64,000 bases of DNA. Source: JBBSEX01 sp038239345. Lineage in GTDB: Bacteria; Acidobacteriota; Terriglobia; Bryobacterales; Bryobacteraceae. A program made the translations under genes and the position numbers. Under the pieces are notes generated by a model. The model was not told the origin of the DNA. It made no database searches and saw only the letters and a list, made by a program, of their open reading frames with translations. Location of the stretch: the NCBI GenBank assembly GCA_038239345.1, contig JBBSEX010000003.1, positions 248,001 to 312,000 on the forward strand, in the 5' to 3' direction. How positions within the stretch are numbered: position 1 is the first letter of the stretch; each line of letters begins with the position of its first letter. Shown piece by piece: positions 51,827 to 61,444 of the stretch.

Positions 51827-54244
51827 ATGAAACGTACCGCAAGAGTCGCCAGGACGGCTCACGACCTTGACCATCTCAATCGTCTTCGCGTCCCTTCTTT
51901 TCGAATCGTAAAGCTTTTTCTGAAAGCGGGGACCAAGACCAGTAAGTCCCATTTGCCTCCCGAGGCGCCTCCTGCGGAGGGTGCGGATGCCGGCTCGGAT
52001 GACTTCCACTATCTCCCTGAAAAAGAAACGATCGAGATCCACTATGAGATCGAAGATAAATACGCCATGGCTGATGGCGGCAAGCTGGAACTCTTCAATC
52101 GTTTCGAGGAGACGCCTCTTTGGTCCCTCGATCTCTCTGTCCTGGGCCCGGATTGGGTTACCCATGGCAAACACACCGTAAAGTGGGATGGCCGCGTCGT
52201 AAAGCCCACGGCCAAGCAGGATGGAACACCGGCCGATGGCGGAATGACGCATGACCTTACTACCATCACCGTCGACAAAACTATCCACGATAGCTTCCCC
52301 GATGGCTACGTCACGCTAGAGCACCCGCCATACAAACTTCGCCTCTCCCTAACCACCGAAGCCGACGCCGAATTGAAAACGCGTCCGGTACTTGCCTGGA
52401 CTTATTTCCACATCCTCGTAAAGAGCATCGAGTTTGTGCTGGGCGCGGAGGAAACCGTTCCCGCCGGTGCCGTAGACGATGAACGTCACAAGATGGACAA
52501 AGCCATTCGCAGCAAGGTCGATGGCGATGGCGGTCTGCCCGGCGATGGGGCAACCCGCAAGGTATTCTTGATCGGCAATATCTATAAGACAGCCGGTGGT
52601 GAGATGGATTCCAACGTCGCCCATACGCTCCATAAGACAATGTGGAGCGACGGACCGAACATCCCCATCATGGCGAAGATCCGCCTGCTGGATTCCGCCG
52701 ACGCGGAGGTCAAGGTCGATGAGTCCGATAAAGGCGCGGTCGCCCTAGGGAAAGTCAGGTTCCTGTGGGATTGGGAAGATCCGGATGAAGAGGTAGACGC
52801 ACAGCAATCGCAACCCAAACCTAAGGCATTCATCAAAGACGCCATCAATTACGACAAGGCCGTCTCTGAGCCAAAGGGCGATAACTGCCACTTGGATCGC
52901 GGTGGCAAGCGCGGGACGGGGGCCAAGCCTGTTTTCCCGGACCAGGCGGGATATGACCCGAAGGATACACTCGACGCCGGGAAATTTCCTTTCCTGGTGC
53001 TTTCCAGCGATAGCGCGGAAGAGCGCCGTCCCAAAGAGCGCAAGTGGGCCTCATACAGCCAAGCCTGGACCAAGGGCAAATTGAAAGGGCAGACAGGAAT
53101 CGTATTTCAACCTTCCCGCATGGCTGGCGACAATTACAAGCTAACGGTATACGTCGCCTTCGACAGAAATAAGAAGGACGGCATCACGCTCGACGCGAAG
53201 ACGCAACCGATCAAGGCCCCGGATGCGATCAAGAAATCAACTGGAACCTTTCAGGTCTGGCGGGAGATACATCAAGCCCGTTACATCCGGAAGAAGTCTA
53301 CTATAGCTGCATTTCTGCCGGCAAACTTGGGCGGCGCGCAGACGTTGTATAAAGAAGCCTACGTCGCCTTTGAGAACAAAATGGATGGCGACAATCAGTA
53401 CACAATGGATCAACATCAGATTGGTGGCGTTACCCTCGATTACAACCAGATGTGCGAAGACGTTTTTGCAGCCTCGGGCAATTCAATGTATGACGCTGGA
53501 CTCGCAGTCGAAGCGGGTGCCGACCACGCAAGTGTCGATTCCGCGTTTTTGGTGCGTACTTATGCCAAGTTTATTGAAACTCTCCATGAAGCGTTGGATG
53601 CCACAGGTACCGGGGACTGGGCCAGCGAAGGTATTGCGCCTGAAGATCTTGGAAGCACTGCTCTGCCGGATCCTGCAACCGTCGACCCGGCCAGGTTTGA
53701 TGCTGTAACGCGGTTGGCGGCGACAAAGGCGTGGATCGACGGAACCCTCGAGACCTCGGCTAAGTATATCGGGATGTTAGACGATCAACTCTGCACCTTC
53801 ATTGAGTCGGAGCTGTGCACGAAAATGAGTCTTATTTCCGGCGGTAAAGCCGGTGTCAACACGGCCGCCGTTGACGGAGTAACTGTAGTTCATTTCAATT
53901 ACACCAACACCTATATGCGGGATAGGATCGCCGCTGGCGACAACGTAGGCTCCGTTTTTGGCTCAGCCGTTGATCCGGCCGACGCGGGAAGGAGCAAGTG
54001 CGCGTTTCTGTTTCTCAGCCCGCGGCTGGATACCTTCGTCCATGAAATCGGGCACCACCTGTTCCTGCCCCACGCTCCCACCGCCGGTGGCTACCAGGAG
54101 AATCGGCATGACGGCTCGGATACCGGCTGCATCATGAGCTATAACCGGCCCAGGCCGGCGTTCTGCGGGCTGTGCCAGTTACGATTGCGTGGCTGGGACG
54201 CCGATGTCGTCAATAAAACATCAGCTTCGAATAAGAAACCATGA
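51827..54244 (+). CDS. Large metzincin-type zinc metalloprotease, candidate T6SS effector
   Basis: An 805-residue protein without a signal peptide. The N-terminal two-thirds are beta-rich and unrecognised. The C-terminal domain has HEIGHHLFLPH (H739, E740, H743, H749; pattern HExxHxxxxxH) and CIMSY with Met770 as the Met-turn, the mark of metzincins, then PAFCGLCQLRLRGWD. The absence of a signal, the LysM partner, the small accessory protein and the coupled exported gene downstream suggest a secreted effector; T6SS delivery is inferred because the window carries a T6SS, but no VgrG or PAAR is adjacent. Confidence 0.82.
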   Translation: MKRTARVARTAHDLDHLNRLRVPSFRIVKLFLKAGTKTSKSHLPPEAPPAEGADAGSDDFHYLPEKETIEIHYEIEDKYAMADGGKLELFNRFEETPLWSLDLSVLGPDWVTHGKHTVKWDGRVVKPTAKQDGTPADGGMTHDLTTITVDKTIHDSFPDGYVTLEHPPYKLRLSLTTEADAELKTRPVLAWTYFHILVKSIEFVLGAEETVPAGAVDDERHKMDKAIRSKVDGDGGLPGDGATRKVFLIGNIYKTAGGEMDSNVAHTLHKTMWSDGPNIPIMAKIRLLDSADAEVKVDESDKGAVALGKVRFLWDWEDPDEEVDAQQSQPKPKAFIKDAINYDKAVSEPKGDNCHLDRGGKRGTGAKPVFPDQAGYDPKDTLDAGKFPFLVLSSDSAEERRPKERKWASYSQAWTKGKLKGQTGIVFQPSRMAGDNYKLTVYVAFDRNKKDGITLDAKTQPIKAPDAIKKSTGTFQVWREIHQARYIRKKSTIAAFLPANLGGAQTLYKEAYVAFENKMDGDNQYTMDQHQIGGVTLDYNQMCEDVFAASGNSMYDAGLAVEAGADHASVDSAFLVRTYAKFIETLHEALDATGTGDWASEGIAPEDLGSTALPDPATVDPARFDAVTRLAATKAWIDGTLETSAKYIGMLDDQLCTFIESELCTKMSLISGGKAGVNTAAVDGVTVVHFNYTNTYMRDRIAAGDNVGSVFGSAVDPADAGRSKCAFLFLSPRLDTFVHEIGHHLFLPHAPTAGGYQENRHDGSDTGCIMSYNRPRPAFCGLCQLRLRGWDADVVNKTSASNKKP

Positions 54245-55812
54245 GCATCCCGCGGCACGGACGACACGTACCATTTCTTCTCGTCACGTTACTCTCATGT
54301 TTCATTGGACAGTTGGCTGGGCGCCCGCAAAAAGTTGGAACTAATATGATCAGCTATACTCTCAAGCCGGAACATCCGGAATTCATTTCGCAGGAAGAAG
54401 TCCGGTTCACGTTGCGGATTAAGAACGCGTCGTCCGCTCCCGTAGAAATTCCCGATCCGTCCGACGATTCGGCCGAGCAGCCCACATTTCACATCACCGG
54501 TCCGGCTTTTCCCGATGGACTCGACTTCAGCCGCGCGGGCATCATTACCAAGCCACCGGCACCGGCGAATAACCGGCCGCCGCGCCTCATCACGATCGAG
54601 CCGAATGGAGAGAAGACATTCACCCTACCGCTGGGTTCCGTCGTGAGACCGCGGCAGACGGGAGAGTACCACGTGACCTCTCATTTGCAATGGAAAGATA
54701 GCGACGCAGCCAGCGAACCAGCCACATTCCACATCGTTCCGCTCGAAATCGCTTCAGTTCACATGGGCTCCGGCGTTTCTAAGATGGGAATCGGCGAAGG
54801 AAATGGCGCCTTCCTGCGTCGAGGTACGGACGCGAGCTTTCTTTACCGTTTTCGCTTTCTGGAGAACCGGCCGGGTATTCGTGAGACAAAAGTGTACCCC
54901 TCCACGCCGCCTATCGCCGTTGCGAAAGATGCCTCCGACGTGGCGGTTCCTTGGTCCAATGGACCCTTTTTCGCTGACCTGATTCAGTGGACAATTTGGC
55001 GCGAAGGCCGCATTGTGCGTGCCATTGCAAATACGAAGCAGATCGTTTCCGTGGAACTTCCGGAAGCGCCAGCCTTTCTGGTCAGGCCGCCGCTGAAGGC
55101 GAAAGGCGGAGCGATCGATTTTCTTGCGGTCTCCGCGAATTCCACCCATCTCACCTTGATTCGTTTTCCTGACAGTAAGGATCGCAAGGCCCCGCCCGTG
55201 GTTGTGTGGACAGTGCCGTTCCCGGCAAAGATCGAAACCATCACGGCGACGCTCGCTCCCGAATCACAGCAAAGCCGCCGTCACATCGCCTTCACCGTGC
55301 AACGTGACAACGGTGTCGAAATCTTCCACTCCAGTTATACAGAGAATGGAAAACCGGAGGCCTTTGCCTCCGTTCGTACAGACGGCGGCGTATTGGTCCC
55401 CAATGCCCCGCCCGCAATTTATATTGATGATGCCGGCGCAGCCCATGTCGGACTGCTGGCTCTCAGTCCCGTCAAAGGTTCGGATACGTTGTTCCGTTGC
55501 GCCTTAACGGAAACTGTCTTCAAGCCCGGAGCCACTGTGGGTGAGAAGCCAGCGCTCACACCGTTAGCCGGAAATTCCCCCAAGCCAGTGGCCGGCGCGA
55601 TTTACTACGAAGCGAATCCGGCAATCCCTTTCAGACGAGAAGTAGTACTGCAAACTCCGGAAAAGCTGGTCCGTTACAGCGGGCCTCTGAAGATGATTCC
55701 GTTGTCCGTCTCAGGAACGCCTACTCACCCGATCTTGTTGATACCCGGCAAGCAGACAATCTACATTCTCTACTTCGAGCCCGAACACAATTTCCACCTC
55801 GAGCCGCTCTAG
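54241..55812 (+). CDS. Exported protein coupled to the metalloprotease (candidate immunity/inhibitor)
   Basis: The 523-residue protein overlaps the metalloprotease stop by 4 nt (ATGA). The N-terminus is a signal peptide (HVPFLLVTLLSCFIGQLAG) and the body is beta-rich: an Ig-like part (EEVRFTLRIKNASSAPVEIP), then ITIEPNGEKTFTLPLG and a larger propeller-like region (GAIDFLAVSANSTHLTLIRF, GVEIFHSSYTENGKPEAFAS). No enzyme motif is seen. A periplasmic protein made with the enzyme could protect the producer; this is an inference only from coupling. Confidence 0.75.
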   Translation: MSIPRHGRHVPFLLVTLLSCFIGQLAGRPQKVGTNMISYTLKPEHPEFISQEEVRFTLRIKNASSAPVEIPDPSDDSAEQPTFHITGPAFPDGLDFSRAGIITKPPAPANNRPPRLITIEPNGEKTFTLPLGSVVRPRQTGEYHVTSHLQWKDSDAASEPATFHIVPLEIASVHMGSGVSKMGIGEGNGAFLRRGTDASFLYRFRFLENRPGIRETKVYPSTPPIAVAKDASDVAVPWSNGPFFADLIQWTIWREGRIVRAIANTKQIVSVELPEAPAFLVRPPLKAKGGAIDFLAVSANSTHLTLIRFPDSKDRKAPPVVVWTVPFPAKIETITATLAPESQQSRRHIAFTVQRDNGVEIFHSSYTENGKPEAFASVRTDGGVLVPNAPPAIYIDDAGAAHVGLLALSPVKGSDTLFRCALTETVFKPGATVGEKPALTPLAGNSPKPVAGAIYYEANPAIPFRREVVLQTPEKLVRYSGPLKMIPLSVSGTPTHPILLIPGKQTIYILYFEPEHNFHLEPL

Positions 55813-55821
55813 GCCGGCAGT

Positions 55822-56958
55822 TTAACGCTTGAACACGCTCGCTGCCGTGTTCTTCCATTTGTCTACTTGCGAAACTTGGGGAACGTCCGCCGCCGCCTGT
55901 TTCGCTCCACATTTAGGACAGAATTTTGTGTCTCCGGGAATCGCCGCACCGCATTCTGTGCACCCTGCCGCCACCAATTCCACCGCCTGCGTGGGACGGC
56001 CGCATTCCGGACAGAAGGCCAGCTTCGAATTAACCTGTGTTCCACACTGACACTTGATGCGCTCACCACCTTCGTGCAGCCCAAGCACATCATGTTTGTA
56101 TTCACCCGCAAGAATGTTCTTGTACTCTTCGCTCGTCGCGTATTCTGCTAGCGCCTTCAAGCGGACCGGAATGAAGGGATGCGTGTTCTGCGCGTTTTCC
56201 AACATGGCCACCACAAGCACCAACTTGTTAACGTCCTTGTGCGCCTCCACTTGACTCATCGCCGAACCGACATCGAACTCGTCTTCATACCCCCGCACAT
56301 TTCCTGCCAGCTTACCCAGGGCGCGCAGCCCGGTTTCCAGGTCCTGAACGCACAGCATTCCGGCCCGATCGCACGTGTATTCCGCCCGCCGATACCACTC
56401 CCAAAACGCAAACATCAAAGGCATCCGCAACAGGCCGACGCCTGGAACTGGAATCATCGAAGCCAACATATCCCAATAACGCATCAGAATGTCACCCAAT
56501 TGGCGGTACAGCCCGTGCGCGCACTTGATATGTCCAATCTCGTGGCCGATTACGAAACAGAGTTCGTCCGGAGTCAGGTGTTCAATCAGCGCGCTGTGCA
56601 GCACAATGCACGTGCGTCTCTGCCCCGCGGTATAAGCATTCAGCACCGGGTTCGTCGTGATATACAACTGCGGCATGGGGCACGACAGAATCTCGGCACA
56701 ACGTTCCGTCAACGCATAGATCGACGGAAAGCTAGTCTTGCTCGCCTTGATCATCTGCTCATTGTTCTTGAGGAAGACGATCTGCTCCGTGAAATTCTCC
56801 TGCAGCCAAGTCAGCAACGGACCAGCTCCGGGTACCGATTTCAGGGCGGCCAAAGCCTCTTGGTCACCAGGGTACGTAAAGCTCTGGAAGGAGATCTCCG
56901 GAAAGACCATCTGGTTAGCAGAAAAGACGCGAGCGTCTTGATGTTTAAGCGCAGGCAA
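55822..56958 (-). CDS. M48-family metallopeptidase with C-terminal zinc ribbons
   Basis: A 378-residue protein with HEIGH in CFVIGHEIGHIKCAHGLYRQ (HExxH, zinc), a second Glu region EWYRRAEYTCDRAGMLCVQD, and the HPFIPVRLKALAEYATSEEY segment typical of the family. The C-terminus carries two zinc-ribbon units: CQCGTQVNSKLAFCPECG and CTECGAAIPGDTKFCPKCG. No strong membrane helix is visible; short hydrophobic helices lie near residue 165-180. Function: protein quality control, by family. Confidence 0.93.
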   Translation of the reverse strand: MPALKHQDARVFSANQMVFPEISFQSFTYPGDQEALAALKSVPGAGPLLTWLQENFTEQIVFLKNNEQMIKASKTSFPSIYALTERCAEILSCPMPQLYITTNPVLNAYTAGQRRTCIVLHSALIEHLTPDELCFVIGHEIGHIKCAHGLYRQLGDILMRYWDMLASMIPVPGVGLLRMPLMFAFWEWYRRAEYTCDRAGMLCVQDLETGLRALGKLAGNVRGYEDEFDVGSAMSQVEAHKDVNKLVLVVAMLENAQNTHPFIPVRLKALAEYATSEEYKNILAGEYKHDVLGLHEGGERIKCQCGTQVNSKLAFCPECGRPTQAVELVAAGCTECGAAIPGDTKFCPKCGAKQAAADVPQVSQVDKWKNTAASVFKR

Positions 56959-57075
56959 GATAAAGTCCTCGACACGAGTTTACTTTATGGCGCCCTCCAG
57001 ATCAACGAACCCAGCGGACGCCTCCAGTAAGTCAGGATGCCGCGCTCGCGATTTTTTGAGCGGGGTGGTATCGCC

Positions 57076-57738
57076 TTATAGTTTGCAGGCCAATGTCAAC
57101 CCGTCGGCTATGGGCAGCATGATTTGCTGAACGCGGGGATCCTTGCCGACTTTTTCATTGAAAGCCTGCATGGCCTTGGTATCGGGATCCTGGGTTGTGC
57201 CGTCGATGATTTCGCCGTGACGCAAAACGTTGTCGATGGCGATCAGGCCATTGGGGCGGAGCAAGCGCAGTACCAGCTCATAGTAGCCGGAATAATTGGA
57301 TTTGTCGGCGTCGATGAAGGCGAAATCGAAACTCTCTTCGTTGCCTTCGGCGAGCAGTTCATTCAGGGTCGCGATGGCCGGACCCAGGCGGAGATCGATC
57401 TTGTGGTCGACACCGGCTTCCTTCCAATAGCGGCGGGCGACGTTGGTAAATTCCTCGCTGATATCGAGTGCGGTGATGCGCCCGTCTTCGGGTAAAGCAA
57501 GGGCCACCGACAGACTGCTGTAGCCGGTGAAAACTCCAACTTCCAGGGTGCGCTTGGCGTTAACAATCCGGGCGAGCAACGCCAGAAACTGGCCCTCTTC
57601 AGGACTGATCTGCATGATGGCGCGCGGATGTCTTGCGGTCTCCTCACGGAGGCGGAGCGCGACGGCGGGCTCGCGAAGAGACACTTTTCGCATGTAGTCG
57701 CATAATTCGGGGGTAGCTGGAAGATGATCGTTTGACAT
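57076..57738 (-). CDS. O-methyltransferase (class I, COMT-like)
   Basis: A 220-residue methyltransferase of the CCoAOMT/catechol type: PEEGQFLALLARIVNAKRTL, EVGVFTGYSSLSVALALPED, GRITALDISEEFTNVARRYW, FDFAFIDADKSNYSGYYELV and LLRPNGLIAIDNVLRHGEII, including metal-binding Asp and Asn residues. The gene begins 10 nt downstream of the 3' end of rnpB, so it may be transcribed together with it. The substrate is unknown. Confidence 0.92.
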   Translation of the reverse strand: MSNDHLPATPELCDYMRKVSLREPAVALRLREETARHPRAIMQISPEEGQFLALLARIVNAKRTLEVGVFTGYSSLSVALALPEDGRITALDISEEFTNVARRYWKEAGVDHKIDLRLGPAIATLNELLAEGNEESFDFAFIDADKSNYSGYYELVLRLLRPNGLIAIDNVLRHGEIIDGTTQDPDTKAMQAFNEKVGKDPRVQQIMLPIADGLTLACKL

Positions 57739-57748
57739 AAATTGTGTG

Positions 57749-58136
57749 GGAGCCTTCGGAACTATAAGCCGGTTTCTGTACCTCGTAAGAGGCGATAGTC
57801 ATTCTTCTGGACCGTCCATTACTGAACGGTTCTAGCAACCTACCCGGAAGTTGAACGGAGCGGGCCGCTCCTCCTCCCCTATTTGGTCTTGCTCCGCATG
57901 GGGTTTGCCCTGCCAGACGAATTGCTCCGTCCGCGGTGCGCTCTTACCGCACCATTTCACCCTTACCCGGCTGCTTTCGCCACCGGGCGGTATATTTTCT
58001 GTGGCACTTTCCGTAAAATCCGCTTTGAGCGAATCCCCCCGGCCGTTAGCCGGCATGCTGCCCTGTGGAGACCGGACTTTCCTCCCGGCTCCCCGACAGA
58101 ACGGGGGACCAGGCGACTATCCGTCCAAAAGGCTCC
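57749..58136 (-). ncRNA. rnpB: RNase P RNA, catalytic subunit
   Basis: The minus strand carries all landmarks of a bacterial type A RNase P RNA: GGATAGTCGCC near the 5' end, GGAGGAAAGTCCGG, CACAGGGCAGCATGCCGG, the core GTGAAATGGTGCGGTAAGAG, and near the 3' end AGAATGACTATCGCC followed by ACAGAAACCGGCTTATAG. The ends (GGAGCCTT and AAGGCTCC) pair to form P1. It is about 388 nt and explains the gap between the O-methyltransferase and the OmpA-type gene. Confidence 0.97.
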
Positions 58137-58291
58137 GCTACATTGTCTCACTTTCGGCGAACGCATTCGCAAACATTCGCGTCTACCTGGAGAACTGGTG
58201 TATTCTGAACTGTGTCTCGCGGCCAAGAGACGCTTTGCTTTAGGATTACGACTACATCTGTAAATCAAGGTCCACAGGAGGAGTGACGATC

Positions 58292-61200
58292 ATGTTCGGC
58301 AGATTCGCCACCACAGTAGTACTCTTCTCCAGCTTCGCTGCCTGTTTATCGGCGCAGGGGTTAGATACCAACGCATCCAAAGATGACTGGGAAGAGATCA
58401 ATTTTGAGTTCAACTCGTCCGTCCTGTCAGACGGCTATCCGAGTCTGCTCCGGCTGTCGGAGCTTTTAAAAAATAATACCGGATATAAGGTCAAGGTCGA
58501 AGGATATACCGACCGGCTTGGCGGAGACAAATTTAACGAGAAGCTGGGGCTCTCCCGCGCCACGACCGTCAAGGACTTCCTGGTGAAGTATGGCGCCCGG
58601 GCCAACCAGGTGGAGACGGGGACGCGCGGTAAGCAGGATCCGAAATACGCCGGCCAGAAGCCTTCCTATAGCAAGACCGATGTCGCGCGCTGGATGAATC
58701 GCCGCGTGGTGCTAACCGTCACCGACGATCAGGGGCGGATGGTGAGCGCCGGTGGTCCTGGCGATGCCATTCGGGCGATGGATAAGAAAGGCATGCCCAA
58801 GGACTGCTGCGACGAGATTTTAAAGCGCCTGGACAAGCTGGACGACATCGCGCGGATGCTAAAAGATCTGGCCGACCAGAATGCCGGCTTGCGTAAGGAA
58901 GTCGACGCGTTGAAGCAGGGTCAGGCGGCTGTGGAAGCCAAGGGTGTTCAACCCACGACGGCCCAGACCACTGCCAGCTTAGAGAAGACAATCGAGAAGA
59001 TGCGCGATCCGCGATTCTCATTGTTGGGCGTCAATATCGGCGAAGACGCCAATAAAGACATTACATTTTCCGGTAAGGCACGCTACTTCGCTCCTTTTCA
59101 CGAGCACTTCGCGATTCAGGCACAGGGCGAATATTTGTACTTCAAGACACAGCGCGAGGGCCAATTCGATCTCGGCCTTGTGGATCGCGTGGGCAATTTC
59201 CAGGGCGGCTTATTCGCCAGCTTCAAGCACGTGAATCTGGCCGGCAATCAAGACGGCGGCAATCTTGGCCAGGCGGCTTTGACGTTCGATTACATCTTCG
59301 GGCTGGGTAAGGTCGGCATTTTCGGAACCAAGGCGTTCATGGATAACTCCTTGATCAATCGCACCAACCTGGTTGTGAATGGCGCCGTGGCTCCGAACAT
59401 ATTCCTGGAGAACTATCTGCGGGTAGTCGACCAGGTGGGTGTCAGCACGACTCTCGCATTATTCGGCAACAATTATCTGGAAGGCAACATCGGCTACCTG
59501 AAATCTTTTGGCCATGCCGATCGCCCCGGTGGTACGTTGCGCTTCATCTTCCCGGTCAGCAGCAAGCTGGCATTCACGGTGGAAGGCGGCATGAACGAAA
59601 CGCTGATCGGATCGGGTAATGGGGGCCGGGCGGTGGTGGGAATCCAATTGGGCAACTTCCTGCGGCCACGCGATTTCGTGAACGTGGCACATGCGGTCCC
59701 GGTCGATGTACCTCGCGTGCGGTATGAAGTACTCACGCGGCGCGTACAGATCGGCAGCGCACCTCCGGTGGCCGATGCGGGTCCGGATCAAATCGGCGTG
59801 GCAGCGGGCAACATCAATCTAGACGGATCGCGTTCTTACGATCCGAACGGTCAGAAGCTGACTTATATATGGGTACAGGAATCGGGTCCGCCGGTAGCTC
59901 TGAGTTCGCCCACCTCGCCGCAGACCAGCTTCACGTCCGTAGCGGGCCAGCAGTATGGCTTCCGCCTGACGGTAAGGAATGAATCGGGGTTGACGGCTTC
60001 GGCGCGAGTTCGGGTTACCACGCGGGCTAACGAAGCGGTTCAGATCCTGTTCTTCACGGCTAATCCGACGACGATCAACACCGGTCAATCCTCCACGCTC
60101 GCGTGGAAGGTTCTAAACGCCACGGAAGTGACGATTACCACCATCGGCCCAGTATCGGCCGAGGGAACGGCGCCGGTTTCGCCGACGCAAACCACCACCT
60201 ATCGCTTGACGGCGCGCAATGCCACAAGCGAGCAGAACGCAACGGCGACGGTGACGGTGCAAAGTCCGACGGTACTTCTATTTGGATGCCAGGCGATCCC
60301 GACGAATATTATGGCGGGTGAATCCTCCACCATCAGTTGGCAATCGCAGAATGCCGATACGGTAAGTATTAGCGGCATCGGCAATGTCGCTAAGAGCGGT
60401 AGCGTCGCGGTATCGCCGACGGTCACCACGAACTACACGATCACGGCAACGGGCGCGGGTGGCGTAGGTACGGCCACGTGCGGCGTGACGGTCACTGTTT
60501 CTCCGGCGCAAATGCCGCGGATCATTACCTTCACGGCGAATCCGACAACCATCACGGTGGGCAGTAGTTCCACTTTGAACTGGCAGGTGGAGAACGCTAC
60601 AACGGTAACGATTACACCGACCGTGGGTACCGTCGCACTAACCGGCAACACAAACGTGTCGCCCACGCAGACCACCATCTACACGCTTACCGCGACCAAC
60701 AAAAATGGCACGGTGACGGCGCAGGCGACTGTTACGGTGAACCCGCTTCCCACCGGGCAAAATCCGCAAATTACATCATTCACCGCCAATCCGCCGGTTT
60801 CGCCGAAGCCTGGCGCACCGGTGGTATTAACCTGCATCGCGACAAACGCCACCAGCATTGTGGTTGTGGGCGTGGGTCCGGTGGCAGGCAATGGAACCGT
60901 GACCGTGAATCCGACAGTGGATACCACCTACACTTGTACGGCCAGCGGGAACGGGACGCAGGATAACAAGACGCTGCTTGTGAAGGTTACGCCTACCGCG
61001 CCGACGGGTCCGCCGCCGGTGGTGGTGATCGCCGGTGGACCGGTAATGCAGTCGATTTACCGCCAACTGCGGTTGGACGCTTCGCAATCCAACAGCCCCG
61101 CGGGAAATACACCGCTGACCTACTTCTGGAGGTCGCGTAATACATCGGCGGCGGTTCTGAATCCGACTTCGCCCACCCCCACCGTCCAATTGGGCGAGCT

Positions 61201-61300
61201 GGCCGGCGACTACTTCTTCGATCTGACGGTGACCGACAGCAAAGGCAACGTTTCCATCGGCTCGATTGATATATTATTCGTGATCACACACGTCCCATAG
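58292..61300 (+). CDS. OmpA-type, beta-barrel and Ig/PKD-repeat outer-membrane protein
   Basis: From ATG 58292 (AGGAGGAG, 8 nt spacing) 1002 residues: signal peptide, then an OmpA-like peptidoglycan-binding domain at the N-terminus (INFEFNSSVLSDGYPSLLRL, VKVEGYTDRLGGDKFNEKLG), a coiled coil (about 170-245), a probable beta barrel (about 250-470), a PKD-like domain (LDGSRSYDPNGQKLTYIWVQ), four Ig-like repeats (FTANPTTITVGSSSTLNW and relatives) and a final PKD-like domain (LRLDASQSNSPAGNTPLTYF). OmpA domains are usually C-terminal, so this order is unusual. Likely a surface protein anchored to the cell wall. Confidence 0.88.
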   Translation: MFGRFATTVVLFSSFAACLSAQGLDTNASKDDWEEINFEFNSSVLSDGYPSLLRLSELLKNNTGYKVKVEGYTDRLGGDKFNEKLGLSRATTVKDFLVKYGARANQVETGTRGKQDPKYAGQKPSYSKTDVARWMNRRVVLTVTDDQGRMVSAGGPGDAIRAMDKKGMPKDCCDEILKRLDKLDDIARMLKDLADQNAGLRKEVDALKQGQAAVEAKGVQPTTAQTTASLEKTIEKMRDPRFSLLGVNIGEDANKDITFSGKARYFAPFHEHFAIQAQGEYLYFKTQREGQFDLGLVDRVGNFQGGLFASFKHVNLAGNQDGGNLGQAALTFDYIFGLGKVGIFGTKAFMDNSLINRTNLVVNGAVAPNIFLENYLRVVDQVGVSTTLALFGNNYLEGNIGYLKSFGHADRPGGTLRFIFPVSSKLAFTVEGGMNETLIGSGNGGRAVVGIQLGNFLRPRDFVNVAHAVPVDVPRVRYEVLTRRVQIGSAPPVADAGPDQIGVAAGNINLDGSRSYDPNGQKLTYIWVQESGPPVALSSPTSPQTSFTSVAGQQYGFRLTVRNESGLTASARVRVTTRANEAVQILFFTANPTTINTGQSSTLAWKVLNATEVTITTIGPVSAEGTAPVSPTQTTTYRLTARNATSEQNATATVTVQSPTVLLFGCQAIPTNIMAGESSTISWQSQNADTVSISGIGNVAKSGSVAVSPTVTTNYTITATGAGGVGTATCGVTVTVSPAQMPRIITFTANPTTITVGSSSTLNWQVENATTVTITPTVGTVALTGNTNVSPTQTTIYTLTATNKNGTVTAQATVTVNPLPTGQNPQITSFTANPPVSPKPGAPVVLTCIATNATSIVVVGVGPVAGNGTVTVNPTVDTTYTCTASGNGTQDNKTLLVKVTPTAPTGPPPVVVIAGGPVMQSIYRQLRLDASQSNSPAGNTPLTYFWRSRNTSAAVLNPTSPTPTVQLGELAGDYFFDLTVTDSKGNVSIGSIDILFVITHVP

Positions 61301-61309
61301 AGTGGCATC

Positions 61310-61342
61310 AAGGGGGCTGGATCGGTTCCGGCCCCCTTTTTC
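61310..61342 (+). terminator. Rho-independent terminator after the OmpA-type gene
   Basis: AAGGGGGC pairs with GCCCCCTT (8 bp, about 13-nt loop with inner pairing) and is followed by a run of T, 9 nt after the stop. A classic intrinsic terminator. Confidence 0.92.
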
Positions 61343-61444
61343 TTCCCGCTTTACCCCTCGCCTCCAAGCCGCATTAAAATTTTAAAAGTCCTTGTATTCT
61401 CCCTTACTTTAACGATTATTAAGCGGCTCATAGTCCACCACGGC

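Noticed and set aside
57838..58262. Protein-coding frames in the gap before the OmpA-type gene
   Set aside because: This interval is occupied by the RNase P RNA, whose conserved blocks and P1 pairing are clear.
60060..60960. Direct nucleotide repeats in the OmpA-type gene
   Set aside because: They are protein-level Ig-like repeats with diverged DNA, not a mobile or CRISPR-like repeat.
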